Assembly (NCBI GenBank): GCA_965215845.1
Contig: CBDCEL010000004.1
Span: 186,001 to 250,000 of the forward strand
Direction: 5' to 3'
DNA length: 64,000 nt
Source of the DNA: Aurantibacter_A sp965215845
GTDB taxonomy: Bacteria > Bacteroidota > Bacteroidia > Flavobacteriales > Flavobacteriaceae
Made by a program: the position numbers and the translations under genes. The notes beneath the pieces are model-generated. The model saw nothing but the letters and a program-made list of their open reading frames with translations. It had not been told where the DNA came from and made no database searches. Shown in pieces: positions 52,966-62,216 of the stretch (positions are counted from its first letter, which is position 1; every line of letters starts with the position of its first letter).

Positions 52966-53487
52966 TTATTGGGGCATAAAAAATCCCTTTACGACCCTTG
53001 CAATTTTATATAAAATAAAAAGAATCAAAGCGAGCACACTACCAAAAACTATCGGAATGGTAGCACCAAAGGTATAAGCGCTACCTAATACCCAACCCAA
53101 TAGGTATTCAGACTTGTACAATGGAAAAACGAGGGCCATTACAAAAATGGCCAACATGATATAGTCGATAACATCAACACCAGCGGTAAACAGAATCGAA
53201 ATCAAAATGGCGACGCCAAGGGCGGCCAAAAATCGATGAATCACCGTTTTTAGTCTATCCTTCGGGTTCGGCGCGTCTACTCGCCTATGAATACGGTTCA
53301 ACAAAAACCAGGTGAAAAAGGGCAATAAAATACCTCCCACCCAATTCGGTATTCCCGGCATGTTTTCATCATGTAGCATATAGTGGGTTGGTATGCCGTC
53401 ATGAAAATAGTCCCATCCAATGTGACCCCATATCAAAAGTGTGGCGATAGCAGTAATAGTTAAGCGGAGGTTTCTCGAAAGTGCCAT
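52966..53487 (-). CDS. Hypothetical integral membrane protein
   Basis: A 173-residue protein I do not recognise. Hydrophobic segments lie at about residues 9-23, 48-63, 85-103, 106-124 and 131-160, with a polar region after the first (DYFHDGIPTHYMLHDENMPG) and a basic loop near 65-80 (RIHRRVDAPNPKDRLKT). The topology suggests five to six helices. It sits on the opposite strand between an amidohydrolase gene and the remnant of a second copy, so it may have been inserted or left after a rearrangement. No transporter or enzyme motif is visible. Confidence 0.7.
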   Translation of the reverse strand: MALSRNLRLTITAIATLLIWGHIGWDYFHDGIPTHYMLHDENMPGIPNWVGGILLPFFTWFLLNRIHRRVDAPNPKDRLKTVIHRFLAALGVAILISILFTAGVDVIDYIMLAIFVMALVFPLYKSEYLLGWVLGSAYTFGATIPIVFGSVLALILFILYKIARVVKGFFMPQ

Positions 53488-53586
53488 TTTGGAATTTAAT
53501 CGATGGTCTATAGAAAGATAGGACGCTATGACGGAAATTTTGTTACAATAAAGCGACCCTAATTAATGGACACTCCCAAACCATTT

Positions 53587-53725
53587 TGCAAATTACCAAC
53601 CCTGATTTTAATATTTCAGTGCAATGCAAAAACCCTCCGGAGTCTTGCTTCATAGGAAATGGATGCCAAAAGCGGAAATCGACAAAAGACTGGCACAGAT
53701 GGCAGAACACGCCAAAAACAATTAA
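53587..53725 (+). pseudogene. Decayed 3' remnant of an amidohydrolase gene
   Basis: The stretch 53655-53693 matches 52872-52910 in the amidohydrolase gene at 37 of 39 positions, and reads RKWMPKAEIDKRLAQMAEH, like GKWMPKVEIDKRLEEIQRS. An in-frame stop (53723-53725) sits at nearly the same place as in the intact gene. The upstream part (AACCCT...TGCAAAAACC) still resembles the intact gene but is frame-shifted, and everything further 5' is lost. The 307-bp gap 53488-53794 contains no other recognisable gene. Confidence 0.75.
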
Positions 53726-53794
53726 TCACAAATTGGTGTCTTCTAATGGGTCACCATTGGTGTATATTAGTTGGAAAAGGTATTCAAACAAATA

Positions 53795-54208
53795 TTATCG
53801 CTGTCTTTCCGTTAAGGAAAACCAATTTCCAGAATCATCTTTGAAAAGGGCTTCGGTTGCATAAAACTCTTTGGTAGGTGGTTTGGTAAATTCAACTCCT
53901 TTTCCCTTCAATTCTTCATATGTTGCATGAATATCATGGGTTTCGAAAACGCCGAACCCAAAAGTTCCTTTTTTAATAAGACTTCGCAACAAATCTGCAG
54001 ATTCTTTGGTGTGCTTCTTTCCCTCGGATATCTCCATCAATGTAATTTCCAAATCATTTTGTTCAGGGGTGGTAATCGTCAACCACCGTTCGCCCTCTCC
54101 GAAAGATGCGTCGGTGTGGACTTTGAAACCGAGCTTGTTGACATAAAAATCATAGGCGCTATCGTGATCGAGAACATAAATGGCGGTGTGACTTAGTTTA
54201 GTGATCAT
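53795..54208 (-). CDS. VOC (glyoxalase/bleomycin-resistance) family protein
   Basis: A 137-residue metal-binding dimeric enzyme or binding protein. I start at ATG 54208 (MITKLSHTAIYVLDHDSAYD); the frame is open upstream, but the extra 42 residues are low in family likeness. The VOC repeats are visible: HTAIYVLDHDSAYDFYVNKL with the first metal-ligand His and LEITLMEIS, then GFGVFETHDIHATYEELKGK and EALFKDDSGNWFSLTE with the C-terminal Glu ligand. The function is not fixed. It follows an AraC-type regulator on the same strand at 46 nt, a common pairing in Bacteroidota. Confidence 0.9.
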   Translation of the reverse strand: MITKLSHTAIYVLDHDSAYDFYVNKLGFKVHTDASFGEGERWLTITTPEQNDLEITLMEISEGKKHTKESADLLRSLIKKGTFGFGVFETHDIHATYEELKGKGVEFTKPPTKEFYATEALFKDDSGNWFSLTERQR

Positions 54209-54254
54209 AATTTTAGGTTTTATTAATATCGAACCAAATATATTTCGTCTCGAC

Positions 54255-54728
54255 TCATTTGAATTCTTCAAAATTGCTCTTTTTCCAACCTTCCTTCTCG
54301 GTAAAACATCCCGGCACATAATTGAGCGGTTCATCTTTTATGGAACGATTTCTTTTATGACACTCTTTTTGGAAGTTCTTTGGGGAAATTCCGAATTCCC
54401 TCTTGAACAACCCACAAAATGACGAAACGCTATCATAACCTATTTCATGGCAAACTACTCTTATGGGCAAGTTTGAAGAAGCCAGGAGTTCAGTGGCCCT
54501 ATTTAACCTAACCTGTTTCAAATAGCCGTATGGAGTCTTCCCATAGGTTCTTTTGAACTGTCGAATAAAGTCGAATTTTGAAAACAGGGCTTCATCCGCG
54601 ATATTTTGAACATTGATGTTTTCAAAGTAATAGCTATCTATGTATGTTTTGGCCAATACGATTTTCTTGTAAAAATATTCCCTTGGATATACCTCCACCC
54701 CTTTTCCATTAAACCCTGTGTTGCCCAT
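54255..54728 (-). CDS. AraC family transcriptional regulator
   Basis: A 157-residue protein with a DNA-binding domain of two helix-turn-helix motifs: INVQNIADEALFSKFDFIRQ then FKRTYGKTPYGYLKQVRLNR, and the second VVCHEIGYDSVSSFCGLFKR followed by EFGISPKNF. No sugar-binding N-terminal domain is present, so it is a short, MarA-like form. A basic, Cys-containing tail (about 30 residues) follows. A promoter-like pair ends only 4 nt before the ATG at 54728, so the mRNA may be leaderless or the true start may be GTG 54698. It probably controls the VOC gene downstream. Confidence 0.88.
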   Translation of the reverse strand: MGNTGFNGKGVEVYPREYFYKKIVLAKTYIDSYYFENINVQNIADEALFSKFDFIRQFKRTYGKTPYGYLKQVRLNRATELLASSNLPIRVVCHEIGYDSVSSFCGLFKREFGISPKNFQKECHKRNRSIKDEPLNYVPGCFTEKEGWKKSNFEEFK

Positions 54729-54731
54729 ACC

Positions 54732-54761
54732 TAAAAATAGTTTTTTTAACTCTTGGTCAAA
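54732..54761 (-). promoter_or_regulatory. Promoter-like pair before the AraC-type gene
   Basis: On the minus strand TTTG (54758-54761), 18 nt, then TATTTTTA (54732-54739), one mismatch from TAnnTTTG. It lies very near the ATG, which favours a leaderless message or a downstream start. Confidence 0.45.
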
Positions 54762-54872
54762 ATGAATATCCGGTGAATTTCATTTTCGGATGTGGGAACA
54801 TCAATTTATTCCTTCTTTATGACTGGCAGTAAGTTTTGACTATATTTAGAACGACTAATTAACGCCACTCAA

Positions 54873-57800
54873 ATGATTAAAAATTTACTCCTGTCAACCC
54901 TCTCGTTGATATCTTTTTCCCTTGTAGCACAAGACGTTAAGAAAGACACCACCAAATGGGATGTTGCCAATCCCGGCGCCGATTTCAATTATAAAGAGCA
55001 TAAATTCTCTACCGATGAGGGTACTTGGATGAATTTGGATGTCAGTCCCGACGGTAGAACCTTGGTCTTCGACGTATTGGGCGATATTTATTCGATGCCA
55101 ATTACGGGCGGTAAGGCCAAGGCATTGCGCAGCGGAATTCCCTTCGAGATTCAGCCGCGATTTAGTCCTGATGGAAAGAAAATCGCCTTTACAAGTGATG
55201 CGGAAGGCGGCGACAATATATGGGTAATGAATGCCGACGGTTCTGATGCAAAAGCGGTCTCCAAGGAAAAATTCAGGTTGTTGAACAATCCGTATTGGAT
55301 GCCCGACGGTGATTATCTGGTTGCCAGAAAGCATTTTACATCGCAGCGGTCTTTAGGTGCGGGGGAAATTTGGCAATACCACCATTCGGGTGGCTCAGGA
55401 GTGCAGTTGACCAAAAGGAAGAATGACCAACAAGATGTGAATGAACCTTGTATATCAGCAGATGGTAAATACTTGTATTATAGTGAGGATATGTATCCCG
55501 GAGGGTTTTTTCAGTACAACAAAGATCCAAATAAACAGATCTACGCTATTAAGAGGTATGAATTCGATACGGGAGAAACGACCACTGTAACGGGAGGGCC
55601 CGGTGGTGCTGCACGGCCTCAGGTCTCAAGGGACGGAAAAAAACTGGCCTTCGTAAAACGAGTGCGAACCAAAACCGTACTCTTCATTCATGACCTGGAA
55701 ACAGGAGAAGAGTGGCCTCTTTTCGACGACCTCAATAAAGACCAACAAGAGGCGTGGGCCATTTTTGGGGTGTACCCCAATTATAGCTGGATGCCGGACA
55801 ATTCTGCCATTGTTTTCTGGAATAAGGGCAAAATATATAAAATAGACATCGATTCACGGGAGGTTAACAACATACCCTTCACTGTCGATGCCACTATCAA
55901 AATTGCCGAAACGGTGCATTTCAACAATCCTGTCGATACCGAGGAATTTGATGCCAAAGTCATTCGCCAAGCGGTCACTTCCCCTGACGGAAAAACATTG
56001 GTGTTCAATGCATTAGGTCATCTTTGGAGTAAAAAATTGCCCAATGGAAAACCCAAACGACTGACGCAGGCGACAGATTTTGAATTCGAGCCATCTTTCT
56101 CACCTGATGGCAAAGAATTGGTATATGTTACCTGGAACGATGAAAATCTCGGCGCTGTTCAAAAGATGTCAGTGCAAGGTGGTAACCCGACGAAGCTGAC
56201 CAAGGAAAAAGGAATCTATCGAACGCCCACTTTTAGTCCCTCCGGAAAAAGAATCACATTCAGAAAGGAGTCGGGAAATTTGGATCAAGGGCGATCCTTT
56301 TCAAAGAAATCCGGATTATATATCATGTCGGCCGACGGAAGTAATCTGAAATATGTTTCCAAAGAGGGGGAATATCCTCAATTTACAGCAACGGGCAACC
56401 GTATTTTTTACCAAACAGGAGGTACCTATTTTGGAAATCTTACCAAAGAACTCAAGTCGGTCAACTTAAACGGAAAGGACCAAAAAACACATGTCAAATC
56501 GAAATACGCGAATCGCTTGGTGCCCAGTCCCGATAATAAATGGATCGCTTTTACCCATTTACATAAGGCTTACATCGCTCCTTTGTTATTGAACGGAAAG
56601 GAAATCGACCTGGACAACAAATCCAAAATCGTACCTGTTTCGCAGATTGCAAAAGATGCAGGAATCAATCTACACTGGTCATCCGACGGTAAAACAATCC
56701 ATTGGACCTTGGGAGACAGTTATTTCTCAAATGACATTAAAGACCGGTATACGTTTTTGCCAGGTTCTCCTGAAAAGGTGGCAAAAATGGATTCCGTAGG
56801 TACCAAAATAAATCTGTCGTCAAAAATGTACAGGCCAAAAGGTAAAATTGCATTGACCAATGCTCGAATAATCACCATGGAAGAGGGCAAAGTCTTTGAG
56901 AACGGAACGATTGTCATAAATGAAAATAAAATTGAGTCTATTGGAGGTGCCAATGATATTACCATTCCGTCAAATGCCAAGGTATTTGACCTGGCCGGAA
57001 AAACAATAATGCCGGGAATTGTTGATGCGCATGCGCATGTTGGTGGGTTCAGATATGGATTGACTACACAAAAACATTGGCAACTGTATGCAAATTTGGC
57101 CTATGGGGTTACCACCGCGCATGACCCGTCTGCAAATTCGGAATCTATTTTTGCAATGGCAGAGCTTATTAAAAATGGTGATATGATCGGGCCTCGGATA
57201 TTTTCCACCGGGTTTATTTTGTACGGTGCTGACGGAGATTTCAAGGCCACCATCAACAATTTGGAAGATGCTCGGTCTTCAATAAGAAGAACCAAAGCTT
57301 ATGGGGCGCAATCGGTCAAAAGTTACAATCAACCGCGTAGGGATCAACGTCAGCAAGTGATGAAAGCGGCCAAGGAACTGGGAATCAATGTGGTACCTGA
57401 AGGAGGTTCCACCTTTTATGCCAATATGTCGATGATTATGGATGGTCATACCGGAATTGAGCATAACATTCCCGTCGCCCCAGTATATAAAGATGTGCTT
57501 GAACTTTGGAAAACAAGCAATACGGGCTACACCCCTACCCTCATTGTCAATTATGGGGGTATGAACGGCGAATATTATTTTTATCAAAAAGACAATGTTT
57601 GGGAAAATGACAAATTATTGAGATATACGCCACGTTCGATTGTCGATGCAAGATCTCGCCATCGTACCATGGTACCCGAAGAGGAATATGAGAATGGGCA
57701 TATCTTGGTTTCCAAGACCGCTAAGGCCTTGAGCGATAATGGTGTAAAAGTGAATCTGGGTGCCCATGGTCAGCTTCAAGGACTTGGTGCGCACTGGGAG

Positions 57801-58163
57801 CTTTGGTTGTTGCACCAGGGAGGAATGACCAATATGGAAACATTGGAGGCAGCAACGATCAACGGGGCGAACTACATTGGCGCAGGCACCGAAATAGGCT
57901 CGTTGAAAGAAGGTAAGTTGGCAGATTTGATCGTCTTGGAAAAGAATCCTTTGGAGGATATTAGAAATACCGACACGGTGACATACACCATGGTCAATGG
58001 CAGGCTTTTCGAAACAGCGACAATGAACGAAATTGGTAATGTGGAAGCAACCCGAACCCAGTTCTGGTGGGAGAACAACAAGTACAATACTGCATTTCCA
58101 TGGCATGAGGATGCGCAAAGTTTTACCAGACCAGGATGTGGTTGCCACCTTGGGCATCAATAA
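54873..58163 (+). CDS. Exported TolB-propeller/amidohydrolase fusion
   Basis: A 1096-residue exported protein (signal peptide LSTLSLISFSLVAQ). Residues about 45-640 contain many PD40/TolB blades (ISADGKYLYYSEDMYPGG, FSPDGKKIAFTSDAEGGDNI) in two propeller-like blocks. The amidohydrolase follows at about 660-1070: metal motif GIVDAHAHVGGF, GHTGIEHNIP for further His ligands, and the return segment AGTEIGSLKEGKLADLIVLE. The catalytic Asp near LGAHGQLQGLGAHWEL is not obvious. It ends in GCGCHLGHQ, a small Cys/His cluster. The gene leads a run with the Asp-box gene 30 nt downstream. Confidence 0.88.
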   Translation: MIKNLLLSTLSLISFSLVAQDVKKDTTKWDVANPGADFNYKEHKFSTDEGTWMNLDVSPDGRTLVFDVLGDIYSMPITGGKAKALRSGIPFEIQPRFSPDGKKIAFTSDAEGGDNIWVMNADGSDAKAVSKEKFRLLNNPYWMPDGDYLVARKHFTSQRSLGAGEIWQYHHSGGSGVQLTKRKNDQQDVNEPCISADGKYLYYSEDMYPGGFFQYNKDPNKQIYAIKRYEFDTGETTTVTGGPGGAARPQVSRDGKKLAFVKRVRTKTVLFIHDLETGEEWPLFDDLNKDQQEAWAIFGVYPNYSWMPDNSAIVFWNKGKIYKIDIDSREVNNIPFTVDATIKIAETVHFNNPVDTEEFDAKVIRQAVTSPDGKTLVFNALGHLWSKKLPNGKPKRLTQATDFEFEPSFSPDGKELVYVTWNDENLGAVQKMSVQGGNPTKLTKEKGIYRTPTFSPSGKRITFRKESGNLDQGRSFSKKSGLYIMSADGSNLKYVSKEGEYPQFTATGNRIFYQTGGTYFGNLTKELKSVNLNGKDQKTHVKSKYANRLVPSPDNKWIAFTHLHKAYIAPLLLNGKEIDLDNKSKIVPVSQIAKDAGINLHWSSDGKTIHWTLGDSYFSNDIKDRYTFLPGSPEKVAKMDSVGTKINLSSKMYRPKGKIALTNARIITMEEGKVFENGTIVINENKIESIGGANDITIPSNAKVFDLAGKTIMPGIVDAHAHVGGFRYGLTTQKHWQLYANLAYGVTTAHDPSANSESIFAMAELIKNGDMIGPRIFSTGFILYGADGDFKATINNLEDARSSIRRTKAYGAQSVKSYNQPRRDQRQQVMKAAKELGINVVPEGGSTFYANMSMIMDGHTGIEHNIPVAPVYKDVLELWKTSNTGYTPTLIVNYGGMNGEYYFYQKDNVWENDKLLRYTPRSIVDARSRHRTMVPEEEYENGHILVSKTAKALSDNGVKVNLGAHGQLQGLGAHWELWLLHQGGMTNMETLEAATINGANYIGAGTEIGSLKEGKLADLIVLEKNPLEDIRNTDTVTYTMVNGRLFETATMNEIGNVEATRTQFWWENNKYNTAFPWHEDAQSFTRPGCGCHLGHQ

Positions 58164-58193
58164 GAAGCGATAACTAGCTAATTCAATAGAAAA

Positions 58194-61100
58194 ATGAACC
58201 CTTTTTTACGAACTCTACTCTTAATTCTCTTTGTAACAACCGGATTTTCCCAAGACTTCAAAATGGAGTTGCTCCAAGACCTAAAGCCCCGTAACATTGG
58301 GCCAGGCGGAATGAGCGGGCGGGTCACCGCTATTGATGTGGTAAATGAAAATCCTGATGTGATGTATGTAGGTACGGCCTCGGGAGGGCTCTGGAAATCT
58401 ACCTCAGGCGGTATCAAGTGGGAGCCTGTTTTCGATGGTGAAGCCACCGCTTCTATAGGTGCCGTTGCCATTCAACAATCAAATCCTTCGGTAATTTGGG
58501 TAGGAACTGGCGAAGGCAATCCTCGAAATAGCCTGAATGGCGGTTATGGTGTTTACAAGTCTCTGGACGGGGGCAAGAATTGGAAATCCATGGGGCTAGA
58601 GAATACCCGTCATATACACCGGGTCATCATTGATCCGACAAACCCTGATGTAGTATATGTGGGGGCAATTGGCTCACCTTGGGGTGAACATCCTGAACGG
58701 GGTGTCTTCAAAACCGTGGATGGCGGGGAGACTTGGGAGAAAATCCTATTTATCAATAATAAGGTGGGGGCTGCCGACTTGGTCATGGACCCTGCCAATC
58801 CGAATAAATTGTTCGCCGCAATGTGGGAACACAAACGAGACCCCTGGTTCTTTAAGTCAGGTGGGGCGGGAAGTGGACTTCATGTCACTCATGACGGTGG
58901 TAAAAACTGGAAAAAAATCACCCCCGAAGATGGTTTTCCAAAGGGTGAACTCGGCCGAATTGGTGTTGCGGTGGCCAAAAATAAACCCAATGTGGTCTAT
59001 GCCCTGGTAGAAGCGAAAAAAAATGCACTTTATCGTTCCGATGATGGTGGTTTCAAATGGAAAAAAGTCAACGATAAGGCCGATATCGGCAATCGTCCTT
59101 TTTACTATTGTGAGATTTACGTTGACCCCGAAAACGAAAACAGGGTCTACTCCATTTTTACTTTTGTCAACGTTTCGGAAGACGGCGGCAAGAATTTCAA
59201 ACAATTGATGAATGCGTATGGCAGTGATGTGACCAATGGGGTGCACCCCGATCACCATGCTTGGTGGATTCATCCTGAAAATGGCCAGTTCATGCTCGAT
59301 GGCAATGACGGGGGCATGAACATCACAAAAGATGGAGGTAAAACCTGGCGCTTTATCGGCAATCTTCCGGTGGCGCAATTCTATCATATCAATGCCGATA
59401 ATGATTTCCCATATAACGTCTACGGAGGAATGCAGGATAATGGTTCGTGGCGTGGTCCGGCCTATGTATGGCGAGCCCAGGGAATCCGTAATAGCTATTG
59501 GCAAGAAATCTCCTTTGGCGATGGATTCGATGTCGTGCCCGATAAAGATGATTCACGTTATGGTTACACCCAAAGTCAACAAGGATTTGTACAGCGCTAC
59601 GATTGGCAGACCGGCAACAATTATATGGTACGCCCTACCCCACCTGATGCGAAGACAAAACTCCGTTTTAATTGGAACGCGGCCATCGGCCAAGACCCCT
59701 TTGACAATAGCACCGCTTACTTCGGAAGCCAATTTGTACATAAAACGACGGACAAAGGTCTGACTTGGGAAGTAATTTCTCCAGACCTTACCACCAACGA
59801 CCCTGAAAAACAAAAACAGACGGAAAGTGGCGGACTGAATATCGATGCGACGGGCGCCGAAAACTATACGACGATTTTGGTAATCGAGCCCTCTCCTGTG
59901 GAAAAAGATATGCTCTGGGTGGGCACCGATGACGGCCAGGTTCATTACACCCAGAATGGCGGAGCCGATTGGGTCGACGTCACCCAAAATATCAAGGGCA
60001 TGGCACCGGGTAGTTGGATTCCACAAATAAAGGCTTCCAACAAGAACAAGGGCGAAGCCCTGTTGATAGCGAACGATTACCGTCGTTTTAATTATACGCC
60101 CTATGCATTCCGAACAAAAAACTATGGCAAAACATGGGAACGTATCGTTGACGAACATGATGTAAAAAGCTTCGCACTTAGTATCGTGGAGGATATTGAA
60201 AATCAGAATTTGATGTTCTTGGGAACCGATGACGGACTTTACGTCTCGTTCAATGCCGGTAGCAATTGGCAAAAATGGCCCGATAAAGGATATCCAACGG
60301 TTCCAACGATGGATTTGGTCATCCATCCCAGGGAACACGACCTGGTCATCGGTACCTTCGGGCGCGCCGCTTGGGTCTTGGACGATATTCGACCGCTACG
60401 CACCTTGGCCTCAGATAAGTCATTTCTTGAAAAGGATGTGGCATTGTTTCCATCTCCAACTGCATATCTGGCAGCATACCAACAGCCTACAGGAAGTCGA
60501 TTTGGAGGCGACGCGCTATATAATGCGGAGAATAGAAAACAGGGGGCGATGATCACCTATTATTTAAAGGAAGGGAAAGACCCGCTCAAAAAACCTGAAA
60601 AGAAAGAAGAAAAAGACGATGATGAAACTGAGGATGAAGAAGACGAGGGTTCATCAAGGGATACGACTAAAACGGACGGGGTGGCTAAAAAGGATTCCGT
60701 TCAATTTCAAATTTTTGACGGGGATCGCTTGATTCGAACACTGAAATATAAGACTCCGGAAAAAGCAGGTTTTCATAGAATCTATTGGAGCATGTATGAG
60801 AAAGGGGCTGACAGGCCTTCCCGAAAAATCACCAAAAACAAAAGGGAGCCTAGTGGTGTCTTGGTAAAGCCCGGTATCTACAAGGTTAAGATCAGCCATG
60901 GTTCCACGACCGATGAGACGACTATAGAGGTGAAATCCGATCCGCGGATAAATTTTTCCCTGGCAGCCTTAAATGAATCTTATGAAGCCGGTAAGAAGCT
61001 GCAGAAGCACCAACAAACGGCCGCCGATGCGGTCAAGCAATTGGTGGAAAGCAAAAATGTAGCCGATAAATATAAAAAGGAATTGAAGGAGCTGGACAAT

Positions 61101-61445
61101 GAGAAATACAAAGATCAAATCAAGGCCTCTACAAAAATCGTTAAGCAAATAGATTCTGTGATAGCATTATATTTGGGCAAAGAAGATAAGCGCCAAGGTC
61201 TAACTCGGAGCACGGATCCAAACGTGGTCAATAGAATTCAGACGGCCAGCTATTATTCGGGTAGCCGACAGGCGGGGCTTACCGAAACCGAAAAAAAATT
61301 GATTCGTTTCGCAGAGGAAGACCTGAGAAAGGCCTTGGATAAAACCAATACCTTCTTTAAGGATTACTGGAAGGCTTATCGCGAGAACATTGAGAAGCTC
61401 GACCTTTCCCAGTTCAAGGAAACAAAATCATTTAGTCTGGAATAA
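58194..61445 (+). CDS. Large exported ten-Asp-box (sortilin/BNR-like) propeller protein, second paralog
   Basis: A 1083-residue exported protein (signal peptide LLLILFVTTGFSQ). Ten Asp boxes are visible: SLDGGKNW, TVDGGETW, THDGGKNW, SDDGGFKW, SEDGGKNF, TKDGGKTW, TTDKGLTW, TQNGGADW, TKNYGKTW and SFNAGSNW. The mature N-terminus (LKPRNIGPGGMSGRVTAIDV) matches the paralog at 41485-44766 (LELREIGPAFMGGRIADIAI). A very acidic linker (about 808-825, KDDDETEDEEDEG) separates the propellers from a C-terminal beta domain and helical tail. No catalytic site is recognised; surface binding is as likely as hydrolysis. Confidence 0.86.
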   Translation: MNPFLRTLLLILFVTTGFSQDFKMELLQDLKPRNIGPGGMSGRVTAIDVVNENPDVMYVGTASGGLWKSTSGGIKWEPVFDGEATASIGAVAIQQSNPSVIWVGTGEGNPRNSLNGGYGVYKSLDGGKNWKSMGLENTRHIHRVIIDPTNPDVVYVGAIGSPWGEHPERGVFKTVDGGETWEKILFINNKVGAADLVMDPANPNKLFAAMWEHKRDPWFFKSGGAGSGLHVTHDGGKNWKKITPEDGFPKGELGRIGVAVAKNKPNVVYALVEAKKNALYRSDDGGFKWKKVNDKADIGNRPFYYCEIYVDPENENRVYSIFTFVNVSEDGGKNFKQLMNAYGSDVTNGVHPDHHAWWIHPENGQFMLDGNDGGMNITKDGGKTWRFIGNLPVAQFYHINADNDFPYNVYGGMQDNGSWRGPAYVWRAQGIRNSYWQEISFGDGFDVVPDKDDSRYGYTQSQQGFVQRYDWQTGNNYMVRPTPPDAKTKLRFNWNAAIGQDPFDNSTAYFGSQFVHKTTDKGLTWEVISPDLTTNDPEKQKQTESGGLNIDATGAENYTTILVIEPSPVEKDMLWVGTDDGQVHYTQNGGADWVDVTQNIKGMAPGSWIPQIKASNKNKGEALLIANDYRRFNYTPYAFRTKNYGKTWERIVDEHDVKSFALSIVEDIENQNLMFLGTDDGLYVSFNAGSNWQKWPDKGYPTVPTMDLVIHPREHDLVIGTFGRAAWVLDDIRPLRTLASDKSFLEKDVALFPSPTAYLAAYQQPTGSRFGGDALYNAENRKQGAMITYYLKEGKDPLKKPEKKEEKDDDETEDEEDEGSSRDTTKTDGVAKKDSVQFQIFDGDRLIRTLKYKTPEKAGFHRIYWSMYEKGADRPSRKITKNKREPSGVLVKPGIYKVKISHGSTTDETTIEVKSDPRINFSLAALNESYEAGKKLQKHQQTAADAVKQLVESKNVADKYKKELKELDNEKYKDQIKASTKIVKQIDSVIALYLGKEDKRQGLTRSTDPNVVNRIQTASYYSGSRQAGLTETEKKLIRFAEEDLRKALDKTNTFFKDYWKAYRENIEKLDLSQFKETKSFSLE

Positions 61446-61477
61446 AAACTGATTTCAACAAATTTCACAGTAGCAAT

Positions 61478-62158
61478 ATGAAAAATGTCTTAATTACCAT
61501 TATACTAGCTATTTCACTTTCTGGTTTTGGTCAACAAAGCGGTGAAGACAAACTAGGCTCTTGGCATATGTACTTTGGAACAAACAAAATCTCTGAAAAC
61601 CTGAGTATACATACCGAGGCCCAAGCCCGGTATTACGAGCAATTGAAAAATTTCAATCAGCTCTTGTTGAGAACCGGCTTGAACTATCATATCAGAGATG
61701 AGGCCATCGTTACATTTGGGTATGGCTTCATTGCCACAGACGGTACTTTTGAGGAGTTTCCCGATGAAGTCGATTCAAAAGAGCATCGCATTTTTCAACA
61801 ATTCATTCTAAAAAACAAGGTATCGAAGTTTGCCTTCGAACATCGATATCGGTTGGAACAGCGTTTTTTGGATTTTGGCAATCGTAGCGATACACAACAT
61901 CGCGCACGTTACAGGCTTCAGGTTACGGTTCCCCTGTCTAAAGTAATGTTCTTGAATTTTTATGATGAAATCTTTATCAATCTTCAAAACAATGTTTTCG
62001 GTCAGAATAGATTGTACGGCGCCCTCGGGTTCAATGTTTTCAAGGACATAAGTCTGCAGGTGGGATACTTGAAAAACCATTTTCCATCGGCCCATTTTGA
62101 CAGGCTACAGATAGGAGTCTTCATCAATACCGACTTAAGGAAAAAGGTTAAGAGTTAA
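61478..62158 (+). CDS. DUF2490 outer-membrane beta-barrel-like protein
   Basis: A 226-residue exported protein (signal peptide LITIILAISLSGFGQ). The DUF2490 pattern is clear: GSWHMYFGTNKISENLSIHT, LNYHIRDEAIVTFGYGFIAT and FEHRYRLEQRFLDFGNRSDT, then HRARYRLQVTVPL, alternating polar and hydrophobic strands, with a strand-like end. The function is unknown; the family is predicted to form a small barrel in the outer membrane. It is 32 nt after the Asp-box gene on the same strand, the third gene of the run that starts with the TolB/amidohydrolase fusion. Confidence 0.9.
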   Translation: MKNVLITIILAISLSGFGQQSGEDKLGSWHMYFGTNKISENLSIHTEAQARYYEQLKNFNQLLLRTGLNYHIRDEAIVTFGYGFIATDGTFEEFPDEVDSKEHRIFQQFILKNKVSKFAFEHRYRLEQRFLDFGNRSDTQHRARYRLQVTVPLSKVMFLNFYDEIFINLQNNVFGQNRLYGALGFNVFKDISLQVGYLKNHFPSAHFDRLQIGVFINTDLRKKVKS

Positions 62159-62216
62159 TCGTTAGGTGTTCAGACGGTTGCTTATAACCATTGTAACAGT
62201 AACGAATAACGAAAGA

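Noticed and set aside
53586..53864. A 92-residue open frame as a real gene
   Set aside because: It reads across the amidohydrolase remnant in the wrong frame and into the 3' end of the VOC gene on the other strand.
59553..60338. A 261-residue open frame on the minus strand
   Set aside because: It lies fully opposite the second Asp-box gene, whose motifs are continuous there; the reverse translation shows no family features.
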